In this document: piece after piece, positions 1 through 9,420 of the stretch
How the letters are laid out: each line of letters opens with the position of its first letter
Numbering within the stretch: the first letter of the stretch is position 1
Source: Kangiella sp.
GTDB lineage: Bacteria > Pseudomonadota > Gammaproteobacteria > Enterobacterales > Kangiellaceae
DNA length: 40,826 nucleotides
Reading direction: 5' to 3'
Assembly: GCA_028284185.1 (NCBI GenBank)
Contig: JANQSG010000009.1
Coordinates: 1-40,826, forward strand
Position numbers and translations under genes: made by a program
Notes under the pieces: generated by a model
Database searches by the model: none
What the model was told of the DNA's origin: nothing
What the model saw: the letters and a program-made list of their open reading frames with translations, nothing else

Positions 1-273
1 CAAACAAAGTCTAATCAAATGTACTCCAACGGATTGAATACTTTGACGATCTTTAGAACCTGGATGTTGAACCGCGTATGCATCTACTGTTAACCGGTGG
101 ACATCGAAAAAAGTCGGGTCACTATACTCTCGAGCTAAAACTTCCCCGTAAACAGCCCAACAACCTGGAGTAGAATCCATATAACGATGAGTAGGCCCGT
201 CAATATCAGGGAAATAACCACCGCAACTAAAACATTTACGCAAATCTATAACCTTAAACTGGCTGCCTAACAT
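1..273 (-). CDS. DUF5946 family protein, C-terminus cut by window edge
   Basis: An open frame runs from an ATG at 273 leftward to the first base, giving 91 residues with no stop. Visible features are an N-terminal C-F-S-C-G-G motif (about residues 14-19), the stretch DIDGPTHRYMDSTPGCWAVY, then GEVLAREYSDPTFFDVHRLT and VDAYAVQHPG. This run of conserved blocks is what I recognise from the DUF5946 family, whose biochemical role is unknown. The paired cysteines suggest metal binding, which is inference. No good ribosome site precedes the ATG, and an in-frame GTG at 300 is an alternative start. The C-terminal part lies outside the window. Confidence 0.8.
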   Translation of the reverse strand, partial: MLGSQFKVIDLRKCFSCGGYFPDIDGPTHRYMDSTPGCWAVYGEVLAREYSDPTFFDVHRLTVDAYAVQHPGSKDRQSIQSVGVHLIRLCL

Positions 274-618
274 AAGAATACTAGAATTCGATTGTAACAC
301 CTTAATTTATAAAGAAAAATTTTCAAAGTGTCGAAAAAGTGGCTAATACCCTAGTAAAAGCGGTCAAAAAGTGCATGATCGCTCGGATTTTCAATCTTTT
401 GGTACTTTATAGCTTTTTCCTACAAGCCAATCCGATATGCCTAGTTTTTATTTTTTTAACTTAAACTTAAAGTTACCTTATGTTTTTATTTGAGTCAAAG
501 GAATGGCCAAATCCAGGTTTATACAGCTCAGTAGGGTACGTTAGAACTTATTCGTAATGCACCGTTTAGATTGATATTTAATTTTACACCCTGCAGTTAC
601 TAAAGTTATCAAGAAAGC
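274..618. other. Gene-free AT-rich stretch
   Basis: About 345 bases between the DUF5946 start and the end of the SUKH gene. It must hold the promoter of the DUF5946 gene and the 3' end of the long minus-strand operon. I see no convincing hairpin with a T-run, no tRNA and no plausible small ORF with a ribosome site. Confidence 0.5.
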
Positions 619-1020
619 TTAAGATTCCAACCATATCTCTTTTGCCCAATGCCAAATGGAAGGGTAAGTTTGTTCGAGTTGTTGCTGACCCTGCCAGAGA
701 CTGATTTCGTTATCTTCGGCAATGCAGTAGTAACCTTTTGTGGATTCACAAATGGGTATTAAGTTTCTTGGTACACCGATATCCCAGGCGTTGGCGGCAA
801 CTTCAGGTAAATGGGTATGAGCCTGTGGGTCGGTAACGGTGACGGGTTCTAATGAACCAATAATTAAATTGCTCACTTCCATTAAAAACAAACGTAAGTC
901 ACTGGGAAGTGGAATAAAGAGTTCCTCTTCGATCATAACCAGATCATCTTCATCTGGTAGTTCCAGACCAAATGTTACTGACTGAGCTGCTTCTTGGAGT
1001 AATTCTATAACGTCTTCCAT
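619..1020 (-). CDS. SMI1/KNR4 (SUKH) family protein
   Basis: A 133-residue acidic protein. The pattern of an N-terminal acidic helix, IEEELFIPLPSDLRLFLMEV, then a central G-x-L-E-P-V segment, D-I-G-V-P-R and a C-terminal W-x-x-W is typical of the SUKH fold (SMI1/KNR4). SUKH proteins are often immunity proteins for polymorphic toxins, but solitary copies also occur as general binding proteins. No toxin gene is adjacent, so an immunity role is not supported here. It is the last gene of the minus-strand RDD-to-DUF58 run, starting 22 bases after the DUF58 stop, and may be cotranscribed with it. Confidence 0.75.
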   Translation of the reverse strand: MEDVIELLQEAAQSVTFGLELPDEDDLVMIEEELFIPLPSDLRLFLMEVSNLIIGSLEPVTVTDPQAHTHLPEVAANAWDIGVPRNLIPICESTKGYYCIAEDNEISLWQGQQQLEQTYPSIWHWAKEIWLES

Positions 1021-1042
1021 AGTTCTAGTATAAAAAGCCTAA

Positions 1043-2413
1043 TTATAACCGACCTGAGCGTTTGATATTAAGGTATTGATTGACTAGGTGCGCTGGTAAC
1101 TGTTGTGGTGTCGAATCCACCGTGACCACACCTTTGGCGGTAAAGTAATCGAGTAAGCCTTGACGTTTCTGCAAAAACAATTCCGTTTCAGCATGTAAAC
1201 TGGCTTGATTAAAATCTTTAATTTCGTCATCCAGAATTTGATCAAATACCGCTTCGCGCAAATTGGCCAATAAGACTAAATGGTGTTTTTGCAATAACTT
1301 GATAGCGGGCTCTAATTCGGGCAGATCATCATCACGCATATTCGATACCAGCACTACCAGCGCACGTTTTTTGGTTTTGCTGATCAGATCTTGCGCCGCC
1401 AATAAATAATCGGATGCGGTTAGGGTTGGATGCACATCATAAAGCTGGTTCAACAAAGTATTAATTTGTTGTTGGCCTTTTATCGGTAATACACCACGCT
1501 CTTGACCATTAGCAGCTTGGCCGCCAAAAGTTTGAAAACCCACTGCATCCTCCTGTTTTAAAGCGACATAAGCTAATAGCAATAAGGCATTCAGGGTGTG
1601 ATCAAAATGCGACAAGCTATCGTCTTTGGTCCGCATCCGTTTACCACAGTCGATTAAAAAGATAATTTGCTGATCGCGCTCTTCCTGGTACTCGCGTGAA
1701 ATAATTTTATGGCGACGGGAAGTGGCACCCCAATCAATCTGACGCAGGCTGTCGCCTTTGCGATAATCGCGTAGCTGGTGAAACTCCGTGCCTTGCCCAC
1801 GCAGTTGGCGTAGATGAATTCCCATATCCGCCAGGTTATGTTCGCCTGCCAGCATATTAAAATGACTGATTTGGGTAAAGTTGGGGTAAATTTTTATGAC
1901 ATCAGTTTGTGATAGTTTTAAGCTCCATTGCCAAAGTTTAAATGGTGATTCAATAATCAATTGAATATCGCCAAAGACACCATCACCGCGGGTATGGGCA
2001 CGAATAGGGTATTCAAATTGGCCTTCTTGTTGTGGTTTTAAGTTCAGTTGATGGGTGTTGATTTCAGCGTCAATCAGATCGGGAAAATGATCATACAATT
2101 GTCCCTGAATATCACGATCCGAATGATTGGTGACCTGAATCTTAACCAGACTGGTAACGCCACTGGCAATATTATTCGGCAGCAGTCTTTTCGCGGAAAT
2201 CTTTTTCAGAAATTGATGATTAAATAGATCAATCAAGGCGGCGATAAAGATAAAGCCTAGCAAACCATAACAAAACCAACTTAAGAATTGATCATTAATA
2301 GCCTGATCCTGCCAGCTGGCATAAAAGCGGTAGCTCACTAAAGCAAAGGCCAAAACCACCGCAACTCCTATCAGACGGAGCAGGCGTTTGCTGGGCTTTG
2401 GGCTGGCAATCAT
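1043..2413 (-). CDS. DUF58 domain protein (MoxR partner)
   Basis: A 456-residue membrane protein with two N-terminal hydrophobic segments (about residues 12-30 and 45-63), a beta-rich middle part, and the DUF58 signature Y-R-K-G-D-S-L-R-Q-I-D-W near residues 217-228. A von Willebrand-A-like domain starting at IIFLIDCGKRM follows. The usual metal-site D-x-S-x-S is altered to D-C-G-K-R, so metal binding is doubtful. DUF58 proteins are regularly encoded beside MoxR AAA+ ATPases and are thought to act with them in chaperone-like assembly or regulation of envelope complexes. That is family knowledge; the client is unknown. It starts 15 bases after the MoxR stop. Confidence 0.88.
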   Translation of the reverse strand: MIASPKPSKRLLRLIGVAVVLAFALVSYRFYASWQDQAINDQFLSWFCYGLLGFIFIAALIDLFNHQFLKKISAKRLLPNNIASGVTSLVKIQVTNHSDRDIQGQLYDHFPDLIDAEINTHQLNLKPQQEGQFEYPIRAHTRGDGVFGDIQLIIESPFKLWQWSLKLSQTDVIKIYPNFTQISHFNMLAGEHNLADMGIHLRQLRGQGTEFHQLRDYRKGDSLRQIDWGATSRRHKIISREYQEERDQQIIFLIDCGKRMRTKDDSLSHFDHTLNALLLLAYVALKQEDAVGFQTFGGQAANGQERGVLPIKGQQQINTLLNQLYDVHPTLTASDYLLAAQDLISKTKKRALVVLVSNMRDDDLPELEPAIKLLQKHHLVLLANLREAVFDQILDDEIKDFNQASLHAETELFLQKRQGLLDYFTAKGVVTVDSTPQQLPAHLVNQYLNIKRSGRL

Positions 2414-2428
2414 GATGATAACCCTGTA

Positions 2429-3436
2429 TTAATTTCTTGGAGCTTCTACTTGCTCCAAGATGTCGTGAATCACATTAGTGACTTTAACGCCTTCAATTTC
2501 CAGTTCGGCGGACAGGCTTATGCGGTGGCGTAATACTGACGTGGCGATTTGTTTGATATCATCGGGCGTTACATAACGACCACCACGCAGTAACACCAAA
2601 GCTTTGGCACAACGAATCAAAGCAATACTGGCTCGTGGACCAGCGCCTGCACGAATACCTGGCCATTGGCGAGTGGCTTGAACCAAACGAACCGTATAGG
2701 CATATAGTGAATCATCAACCTCAATTTTAGTCACGGCTTTTTGTAACTTTAAAATATCTTGAGGGCTGGCAACTGCTTCAATTTGTTCGGTAGCAAAGCT
2801 ATCGCCCACATGCCCTTCAGTAATCATCTTGACAATGGCCTGTTCGCTATCGGCATCAGGATATTCAATGGTGGCATTGAGTAAAAAGCGATCCAGCTCT
2901 GCTTCAGGCAGGGCATAAGTACCTTCCTGTTCCAGTGGATTTTGTGTTGCTAACACCATAAAAGGCTTATCGAGTTTATAGGGGCGACCTTCGATCGTTA
3001 TTTGTTGTTCCTGCATTACTTCCAGCAAAGAGGCTTGAGTTTTGGCTGGAGCACGATTGATTTCATCGGCCAATAATAAATTGGTAAAAGCAGGGCCTTT
3101 GCGGATCTTAAAGCTGCTATCCTTTTGATCAAAAAACGCATGGCCGGTAACGTCACTGGGCATTAAGTCCGGGGTAAACTGAATTCGCGCAAAGTTACCG
3201 GAAATCGCTTTGGCAATAGATTTGACCAATAGAGTCTTACCCAAACCAGGAACTCCTTCGATCAGCAAATGGCCTGCAGCCAATAAAGAAACTAAAGCTA
3301 AATCGACTACTTGATCCTGACCAATCACCGCTTTTTTCACCTGCTGGCGAATGGCTTGAATTTTATCGTGACAGAGTTTGAATGTGTCAGGTGTTTGAGC
3401 CTGTTCGGGATTTTGAAATTGATTCTCTTCATTCAT
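2429..3436 (-). CDS. MoxR family AAA+ ATPase
   Basis: A 335-residue soluble ATPase. Walker A is GVPGLGKT (residues 61-68) and Walker B is LLADEINR (121-128). Also visible are the MoxR-typical QFTPDLMPSDVTG before the pore region, a sensor-1 segment around ATQNPLEQEGTYALPEAELD, and a C-terminal lid with GAGPRASIALIRCAKA and VLRHRI. The length matches the family. MoxR enzymes act as cytoplasmic ATP-driven chaperones paired with VWA or DUF58 proteins. Here the gene sits between DUF4350 (10 bases upstream) and DUF58 (15 bases downstream), the standard arrangement. An AGGAA ribosome site precedes the ATG. Confidence 0.95.
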   Translation of the reverse strand: MNEENQFQNPEQAQTPDTFKLCHDKIQAIRQQVKKAVIGQDQVVDLALVSLLAAGHLLIEGVPGLGKTLLVKSIAKAISGNFARIQFTPDLMPSDVTGHAFFDQKDSSFKIRKGPAFTNLLLADEINRAPAKTQASLLEVMQEQQITIEGRPYKLDKPFMVLATQNPLEQEGTYALPEAELDRFLLNATIEYPDADSEQAIVKMITEGHVGDSFATEQIEAVASPQDILKLQKAVTKIEVDDSLYAYTVRLVQATRQWPGIRAGAGPRASIALIRCAKALVLLRGGRYVTPDDIKQIATSVLRHRISLSAELEIEGVKVTNVIHDILEQVEAPRN

Positions 3437-3446
3437 AGTTAAATTC

Positions 3447-4664
3447 CTATAGCCTGTTTTTAAGTTGTTGCAGTTGGTGCATCAACTCGAGAAATTGAGT
3501 TTCGTTAAGTTCTAGTGATAATTGTTGTTGGTATAAGTAAGTCAGTTGTTGCGGCTCTACCGAGCCAATTTGTGCCAGCCAGTTAATTTGCTCGGTTTGC
3601 TCAAGTTGTGAAAAAGCAGGATTACGTATAGAGGCTTTTTTATTAATAATCTTTGCCTGGATTTCGAGCCATTGAGTTATTTGCTGTTGTTGCCAGCGTA
3701 GTTGCGAAGAAGCTCCAATATGTTCCGCAATGTTGCGTCTTTGTTGCAGATTAAGTTCACGCTTAGGCCCTAAGCGGGGAATTTGGCGCCATAACCATAA
3801 GACTAAAAATAGTAGGAAGATCCAGAACAATGGCATCGCTTGTTTTTGTAACTTGCTTAAGGCGGATTCGTGCTCCCCGCCAAACATAAACCAGACTCTC
3901 ATGCCTGCCTGTGGTGATAATAATTGCTGTAAGAAGAAGCCATGATCATGTTCGGCAATATTAGGATTGAGCCAGAAATTCATGTCGCTTAATAAGGTAA
4001 TAGTGCCTTCACCTAGATAATAATGCAGTGCGTGATCTTTCTCTTCATTGGAAAAATAATAAGCATCACCTGAATAATCCCGCAAATGCCAGCTGGGATC
4101 AAAGCCCACCAGAATATCGGTATTTAAACCTTCTAATTGCAGTTTAATGGGTTTGCGCTGGTATTTAATAAGGTGTCCCAATTGTGGCAAAACTTCCTGC
4201 CCAATTTCCAGAATTTCTTCAATCTCCTTATCTTTACTGGCAATTTCATCTTTAAACAGGTGTGCATTGAGATAATTAAGCAAAGGATCATTTTCGGTTT
4301 CCGTTTTTCGATTGACCCAATAAATTAGTTGACCACCATCTTCAACCCAATCAGTAAGGGTTTTAAATCGTTTTTCGTTAATATGGCCTGGTTTAGCCGA
4401 TACGATCAATACATCCAGGTTTTGCAAAGGTTCATTTAATTTTTTCAGATCACGAAAGTGCTCCACCTCCACCCGCTCTAATTTCAGAAGCTCTCCTGCC
4501 GTATGGTAAGGCGTATAACGCACTTTTGCTGTTGGTCCTAAGTCTATTTCAGTCGGATAAAAGCCATAAAACTTGAAAAGGATAAACATCAATAAGCAAA
4601 ACGCACCGCCAAAAATAGCGATCCAGCGAAAAGGTGGGCTGATGAGTGGTTTATCATTGCTCAT
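3447..4664 (-). CDS. DUF4350 domain membrane protein
   Basis: About 405 residues. The start chosen is the ATG at 4664, because AGGAGG lies six bases upstream; a TTG at 4670 would be in frame but sits too close to that site. It has an N-terminal membrane segment (about residues 13-30). A soluble part follows, with the DUF4350 pattern LQNLDVLIVSAKPGHINEKR and LTDWVEDGGQLIYWV, resembling a glutamine-amidotransferase-like fold. A second membrane helix lies near residue 280, followed by a Gln-rich cytoplasmic tail. DUF4350 proteins are usual neighbours of MoxR/DUF58/DUF4129; the function is unknown. It overlaps the end of the DUF4129 gene by 11 bases, indicating translational coupling. Confidence 0.85.
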   Translation of the reverse strand: MSNDKPLISPPFRWIAIFGGAFCLLMFILFKFYGFYPTEIDLGPTAKVRYTPYHTAGELLKLERVEVEHFRDLKKLNEPLQNLDVLIVSAKPGHINEKRFKTLTDWVEDGGQLIYWVNRKTETENDPLLNYLNAHLFKDEIASKDKEIEEILEIGQEVLPQLGHLIKYQRKPIKLQLEGLNTDILVGFDPSWHLRDYSGDAYYFSNEEKDHALHYYLGEGTITLLSDMNFWLNPNIAEHDHGFFLQQLLSPQAGMRVWFMFGGEHESALSKLQKQAMPLFWIFLLFLVLWLWRQIPRLGPKRELNLQQRRNIAEHIGASSQLRWQQQQITQWLEIQAKIINKKASIRNPAFSQLEQTEQINWLAQIGSVEPQQLTYLYQQQLSLELNETQFLELMHQLQQLKNRL

Positions 4665-6198
4665 GATCAACCTCCTCAGAAGTTGCCTCTTCGGCTTCGA
4701 AGTAATTAGGCCATTGATTCAGCAGTGATAAAAAAATGGGTTCACTGGGTAATTGATGGCCATAGGCTAATAAACGCCAGTACTGGGTTAGTTTTTCAAA
4801 ATAGGGCGTTAAAGCAAGGTTTTTGCTGTGAACAATCTGATAACATTCAAGTTCAGTAAAACCATCTTCAAACTCACAATCATACTCATGAATCAGTTTC
4901 GATAAGCTGGCACGATAGAGCAGGCCTAAAGCTTCTCTTGCTTGTTGGGCTTGCCAAAGGTTTAAAGCTTCAGTGACCACATCATCAGGTAATGACTCTT
5001 GCTTTAAGTCCAGGCCAAAGAGTTGTTCCGGCTTCTTTTTATTATCGAGGGTTTTATTTTTTGCGCCTGAATTACCGCTAAAATAATCAATAATCGCGGG
5101 AAGCTTCAAGAGTAAATAAATCACTAAAGCCGCTAAAAACAGCCAGGATAATAATTTTGCGACTTCTTTGCTGAGCAAAGGATCATTACTGGAATTTTTT
5201 TCTTTATTTTTATCGCGATCAGATTCTGCTGGATTGATACGACGAAATTCGAAGGTTTGCTCGGTACGCTTATAATCAGGACCTTCCTGAATACGCTTAA
5301 TAGTCGCTTTAACGCTGTGCTTTTGTTTAGTGTAAGCATCTTCTTTTAAGGCTGTCGCCGTTGGTTCTGCCGCAAAAATATTTGGACTCGGCAGTAAAAA
5401 TAAACACAATAAAATACTGGCCGTTAGATTTTGGTAATCAAATTTTTTATTTTTGTGTTTGCGCGCCAATTGACGGAAAATTAATTCCAGATCCCAGGCT
5501 TCGCGAATGCTTCGTTGATTGAGATAACTGCTAAAGCCCCCAGCCACATAAAAAGGTGCTATTAGCAGCATGGCGATATACCAACCAATAGAAAGCAACA
5601 AATAAAATAAATCGAGACCAGTATTATTAAAAAGCTCTTCCAAAAACAATGTCCACTCAACATCATTCATTGGAATAAATTGCAGAATAAAAGTCATGAT
5701 GCCAAAAGCAATCAAGCCTTCCACCAGATGCATCATAAACGTCATGCCGGAAATTGAGGACGGGCTGCGCGAATGCAGTGCTGACAATCGTTCACTTCGA
5801 GCCTGGCCAGCAAGGTTTTCCAATTGCATTACCGGCGCATCAAAAGAGCGTGTTGGACTGAATCGACGCCAGCTGATACTGGGGATTAATTGCTTAAATA
5901 GCAGCTTAAAACCATTTCTTAGAATGTCGCTTAAACTCAAATTTTGATGAAACACATCTTGCGATAAAATTAAAAGTAATGGTCTTTCCCAGAGTGGTTT
6001 TAGCCACCAGATAATGATGGCAACCCAGAGTGGATGACCAGGCATTAAGAACAATAAAAACAGATATAAGGGCAGAGTAAAGATCAGACAACTTAAGATC
6101 ATTTGGCGCCAGTTGCGTTGTGCCATACGAGTGCCCAAGTCAATTGCTGCGTAGCCATTGCGTGGTCTTAACTTGATACTGATTTTACTTAAATCCAT
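4654..6198 (-). CDS. Membrane protein with C-terminal DUF4129 domain
   Basis: About 514 residues from the ATG at 6198, which is preceded by AGGGAG at six bases; an upstream in-frame start at 6222 is less likely. Hydrophobic segments lie near residues 30-75, 165-185, 195-220 and 350-365. A Lys/Glu/Asn-rich linker precedes the last helix. The C-terminal hundred residues (LWQAQQAREALGLLYRASLS, then the GFTELEC region) match DUF4129, a cytoplasmic helical domain often found beside or fused to transglutaminase-like proteins and MoxR clusters. No transglutaminase is present here. It overlaps both neighbours (SpoIIM-like stop at 6185, DUF4350 start at 4664), so the set is probably made stoichiometrically. 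Confidence 0.8.
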   Translation of the reverse strand: MDLSKISIKLRPRNGYAAIDLGTRMAQRNWRQMILSCLIFTLPLYLFLLFLMPGHPLWVAIIIWWLKPLWERPLLLILSQDVFHQNLSLSDILRNGFKLLFKQLIPSISWRRFSPTRSFDAPVMQLENLAGQARSERLSALHSRSPSSISGMTFMMHLVEGLIAFGIMTFILQFIPMNDVEWTLFLEELFNNTGLDLFYLLLSIGWYIAMLLIAPFYVAGGFSSYLNQRSIREAWDLELIFRQLARKHKNKKFDYQNLTASILLCLFLLPSPNIFAAEPTATALKEDAYTKQKHSVKATIKRIQEGPDYKRTEQTFEFRRINPAESDRDKNKEKNSSNDPLLSKEVAKLLSWLFLAALVIYLLLKLPAIIDYFSGNSGAKNKTLDNKKKPEQLFGLDLKQESLPDDVVTEALNLWQAQQAREALGLLYRASLSKLIHEYDCEFEDGFTELECYQIVHSKNLALTPYFEKLTQYWRLLAYGHQLPSEPIFLSLLNQWPNYFEAEEATSEEVDHEQ

Positions 6199-7162
6199 CA
6201 GTATCTCCCTGGCGGCCAGCAAACATTAGATAAGCAGCTACTAATAGCCAGCTGATTGCACCAACAGTGTATTTAACGCTTGGTGCAATGGTGCCAATGG
6301 ATGACCAGAAGGCTTCTATTGGCGCTGCGATTGCGGTTAAAAAAATTGCTCCGAACAGTAAGCGGATCCCCTCTTTGGAGCGTATAAATAAAGCATTTTT
6401 GCGCGAGTAGTTTCCTGGCGCGATTAATCCCCAGCCAATTTTAAGGCCAGCCATAGCTGAAATTACCATGCCAGTTAATTCAGGTGCGCCATGCGCTATA
6501 ACAAAGGTAAAGAAAGTATCCTCATAGCCCATATTCAGCATATGACCTGAAGCACCGCCTAACATCACAGCATTGAGTAATAAAATAAATAGGCTACCAA
6601 TTCCGGCTAAAATACCACCGGCAAAGGTGCGCAAATCGACTGTAATATTGTTCCAAAGGTAATAGCCAAACATATAAAAATCGGAATCAATATCTCGATT
6701 GGTGGTGATCCTTTCATTACCAGGATTAAAATTGCCTTCAAGCTGGGCAGTGGTCTCCGAACCTAAAATGCTGTAAGCCATATCGGGATCGGCCCAAACA
6801 ATCAGAAAAACGATGAGTGCGGGTAGATAACAAATACTAGTGGCGAGCCAAAACAGGCTACTGTTTTTTCGGATTAAACGCGGAAAGCCAGCACTGATAA
6901 AACGAACAATTCTACCCAGTAAAGAGCGGCGATTTTTATACAATAATTGATGACCGCGAGCGGATAATTTCTCTAAACGGCCTACTAAGCCAGGGCTAAA
7001 ACCCCTTTGTTGAGCCAGCGCCAGGTTATGACAAACTTCGCGATAATTGGCACTAAAATCAATTTTGCTATCAAGTGTTTTACGTTTTTCCAAAAGCTCA
7101 CATTGTTCAGCAAAAGCCAGCCACTTTTCTTGATACAGGTTTTCAAATTCTTGTTGTCGCAT
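6185..7162 (-). CDS. Stage II sporulation protein M-like (SpoIIM/DUF95) membrane protein
   Basis: A 325-residue protein with a cytoplasmic N-terminus (about 100 residues, with KWLAFAEQCELLEKRK) followed by five or six membrane segments. The SpoIIM-family stretches are YYLWNNITVDLRTFAGGI, the GIGSLFILLLNAVMLG helix, and FVIAHGAPELTGMVISAMAG. In Bacillus, SpoIIM belongs to the engulfment complex; in non-sporulating proteobacteria the family appears in this RDD/MoxR neighbourhood with unknown function. It starts three bases after the RDD stop, with AGGGGA as ribosome site inside the RDD end. Confidence 0.9.
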   Translation of the reverse strand: MRQQEFENLYQEKWLAFAEQCELLEKRKTLDSKIDFSANYREVCHNLALAQQRGFSPGLVGRLEKLSARGHQLLYKNRRSLLGRIVRFISAGFPRLIRKNSSLFWLATSICYLPALIVFLIVWADPDMAYSILGSETTAQLEGNFNPGNERITTNRDIDSDFYMFGYYLWNNITVDLRTFAGGILAGIGSLFILLLNAVMLGGASGHMLNMGYEDTFFTFVIAHGAPELTGMVISAMAGLKIGWGLIAPGNYSRKNALFIRSKEGIRLLFGAIFLTAIAAPIEAFWSSIGTIAPSVKYTVGAISWLLVAAYLMFAGRQGDTDGFK

Positions 7163-7165
7163 GAC

Positions 7166-7864
7166 TTAGTGTCCCCTAAGCCAGTTGGCAAAAGCGTGTA
7201 ATTGTTTTAAGCGACTATTGTTGGAATTGCCGTTGTTGGTTTTGGCTGGAAACAATTGTTCTGGTAGCAAATCCGATAATTCTTGCTGGCGCGCTTGAGA
7301 TAGTTGTTGATGGCGTTCGGCCAAACTTAAAATAGAACGCTGTTCTTCAAGATTTAGTGTGACTGCTGGTGCTTTGGGTTTGACTTGCGGAATCGGATCT
7401 TCCTGGCTGTCTTTTTGCGTATAGATGACTAAAGTGCCTGCGGCTAAATCGCCTAAACGTTTGAAGTTATGATTGAACAACATGGAAATAAAGCCAGCGG
7501 TATAGAAAAAAGGTAGAAAGTCGGCAATTAATAACAGGTTGCGCACGAAAGAAGCACTTAAGCTGACCGGAGTACCATCTTGATGCACTACTTTTAAACC
7601 TAAAGATTTTTTACCCGGGGTTTGCCCGTTGCGAAAAACTTCAAAAAATATTGGATAAAGCCAATAGAGTAAGAAGAATAAAATTAAGAATAAACCTCGT
7701 CCAAAATTGCCAAATGGCGTTAAGGCCAGACTAAGCAGAATATAGACTGCAATAAAAATAAGCCAGTCGATTAAATAGGCCATAGTTCGAGGCACTAAGC
7801 CTGCCACTTCCAGTGGCAGTTCTATTCCTTCGGGTGTTTCGACTTTTGAAGTGTTATCTAGCAT
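7166..7864 (-). CDS. RDD family membrane protein
   Basis: A 232-residue protein with the RDD signature: GLVPRTMAYLIDWLIF near the N-terminus (R and D of the family name), FRNGQTPGKKSLGLKVV in the middle, and a third membrane pair ending at FKRLGDLAAGTLVIY. A charged tail of about 75 residues follows. RDD proteins are proposed small transporters or channels; the substrate is unknown here. It is the first gene of the minus-strand envelope operon. No clear Shine-Dalgarno sequence precedes the ATG, and the promoter should lie between 7865 and 7980. Confidence 0.88.
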   Translation of the reverse strand: MLDNTSKVETPEGIELPLEVAGLVPRTMAYLIDWLIFIAVYILLSLALTPFGNFGRGLFLILFFLLYWLYPIFFEVFRNGQTPGKKSLGLKVVHQDGTPVSLSASFVRNLLLIADFLPFFYTAGFISMLFNHNFKRLGDLAAGTLVIYTQKDSQEDPIPQVKPKAPAVTLNLEEQRSILSLAERHQQLSQARQQELSDLLPEQLFPAKTNNGNSNNSRLKQLHAFANWLRGH

Positions 7865-7981
7865 TAAATAAGCGATTAAAATTTATAATTATTAAGTTTT
7901 ATTGTTGTTGGTATAGGAGTCAGTTGAGTAGTCTAACTAAAAACTGCCTTAAAAACGAATTTCGGGGTGATAAATTGTACA

Positions 7982-8008
7982 AAAAAGCAGGCACTTGGCC
8001 TGCTTTTT
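7982..8008 (-). terminator. Rho-independent terminator after accC
   Basis: Perfect 10-bp inverted repeat AAAAAGCAGG / CCTGCTTTTT with a 7-base loop. Read on the minus strand it ends in a T-run, 33 bases beyond the accC stop. It separates the aroQ-accB-accC operon from the RDD operon and would also work on the plus strand. Confidence 0.88.
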
Positions 8009-8040
8009 ATTTGCAAAGGGAAAAACGAGGGCAATGGTAA

Positions 8041-9387
8041 CTATTTTTCCCCAAACATTTGGCGTTCCAAATAATGAATATTAGTACCGCCTTTCTGGAA
8101 ATTGGCATCTTTCAAAATACGCTTTTGCAGTTCCACGTTGGTTTTAATACCATCGATCACGATCTCTTCTAACGCCATTTGCATACGGGCAATTGCCACT
8201 TCACGAGTTTCGCCGTGTGTGATCAATTTTCCGATCATTGAATCATAATGTGGTGGAACCTTGTAGCTGGCGTAAATGTGTGAATCCATGCGGATCCCTG
8301 GACCGCCAGGTGCATGATAACGTTTGATTTCACCAGGACTTGGAATGAAGGTATCCGGATCCTCGGCATTGATCCGACACTCGATGGCGTGGCCATTCAA
8401 TTTAATATCTTCTTGTTTAAAGGATAATGGCTGATTTGAGGCAATACGCAGTTGCTCTTTAATAATATCGACGCCAGTAATCAGTTCTGAAACTGGATGT
8501 TCCACCTGAACCCGAGTGTTCATTTCGATAAAATAGAACTCGCCTTTTTCATACAGGAACTCAAAAGTCCCTGCGCCTTTATAACCAATTTCGATACAGG
8601 CTTGAGTACAGCGCTCACCAATATGACGACGCATTTGCTCGGTAATGCCTGGTGCTGGCGCTTCTTCTACCACTTTTTGATGGCGACGCTGCATCGAACA
8701 ATCACGTTCACCCAAATGAATAGCGTTACCATGACCATCGGCTAATACTTGAATTTCCACATGGCGTGGTGTTTCCAGGAATTTTTCCATATAAACCATG
8801 TCATTGCCAAAAACTGAGCCAGCTTCAGATTTGGTCAAGGAAATGGCATTGATCAGTTCGGACTCCTGATGTACCACACGCATACCGCGCCCGCCGCCAC
8901 CGCCTGCTGCCTTGATGATAACTGGATAGCCAATACGTTTAGCCATAGCCAGATTGGTTTTTTCGTCATCACCTAAGGGGCCATCGGAACCAGGAACACA
9001 AGGCACGCCGGCTTTTTTCATGGCAGAAATCGCGGAAACCTTATCCCCCATTAAGCGGATCACATCAGCATTAGGACCAATAAAGGTAAAACCGCTTTGT
9101 TCAACCTGCTCGGCGAAATCAGCATTTTCTGCGAGGAAGCCGTAACCAGGGTGAATGGCAACTGCATCGGTGATTTCAGCAGCTGAAATAATGGCTGGAA
9201 TATTCAAATAGCTTTGCTGCGCTGGGGCAGGGCCAATACACACTGATTCATCGGCCAAACGGACATGCATCAAATCTTCATCCGCAGTGGAGTGAACCGC
9301 AACGGTTTTAATTCCCAGCTCACGACAAGCGCGTAGAATACGTAAAGCGATTTCTCCGCGGTTGGCTATTACTACTTTTTCTAACAT
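8041..9387 (-). CDS. accC: Biotin carboxylase subunit of acetyl-CoA carboxylase
   Basis: 448 residues, the normal AccC length. It carboxylates biotin on AccB using ATP and bicarbonate, the first half-reaction of malonyl-CoA synthesis for fatty acids in the cytoplasm. Visible are the N-terminal [20 protein letters not shown], the glycine-rich ATP loop [13 protein letters not shown], the ATP-grasp core [20 protein letters not shown], and the catalytic stretch [16 protein letters not shown]. The C-terminal domain includes [12 protein letters not shown]. It follows accB by 33 bases in the usual accB-accC order and ends just before a strong terminator. Confidence 0.98.
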   Translation of the reverse strand: MLEKVVIANRGEIALRILRACRELGIKTVAVHSTADEDLMHVRLADESVCIGPAPAQQSYLNIPAIISAAEITDAVAIHPGYGFLAENADFAEQVEQSGFTFIGPNADVIRLMGDKVSAISAMKKAGVPCVPGSDGPLGDDEKTNLAMAKRIGYPVIIKAAGGGGGRGMRVVHQESELINAISLTKSEAGSVFGNDMVYMEKFLETPRHVEIQVLADGHGNAIHLGERDCSMQRRHQKVVEEAPAPGITEQMRRHIGERCTQACIEIGYKGAGTFEFLYEKGEFYFIEMNTRVQVEHPVSELITGVDIIKEQLRIASNQPLSFKQEDIKLNGHAIECRINAEDPDTFIPSPGEIKRYHAPGGPGIRMDSHIYASYKVPPHYDSMIGKLITHGETREVAIARMQMALEEIVIDGIKTNVELQKRILKDANFQKGGTNIHYLERQMFGEK

Positions 9388-9420
9388 AAGATTCTCTCAA
9401 AATCTGTAGTGTGTCGGGAA

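Noticed and set aside
520-585. Short CTCAGTAGG run resembling a tRNA D-arm
   Set aside because: No acceptor stem, anticodon arm or T-loop can be built around it.
6199-6222. Longer N-terminus for the DUF4129 gene
   Set aside because: The ATG at 6198 has AGGGAG at ideal spacing; the longer version has none.
6185-7162. Evidence for sporulation
   Set aside because: SpoIIM-like proteins occur in many non-sporulating proteobacteria in this same operon; no other sporulation gene is present.
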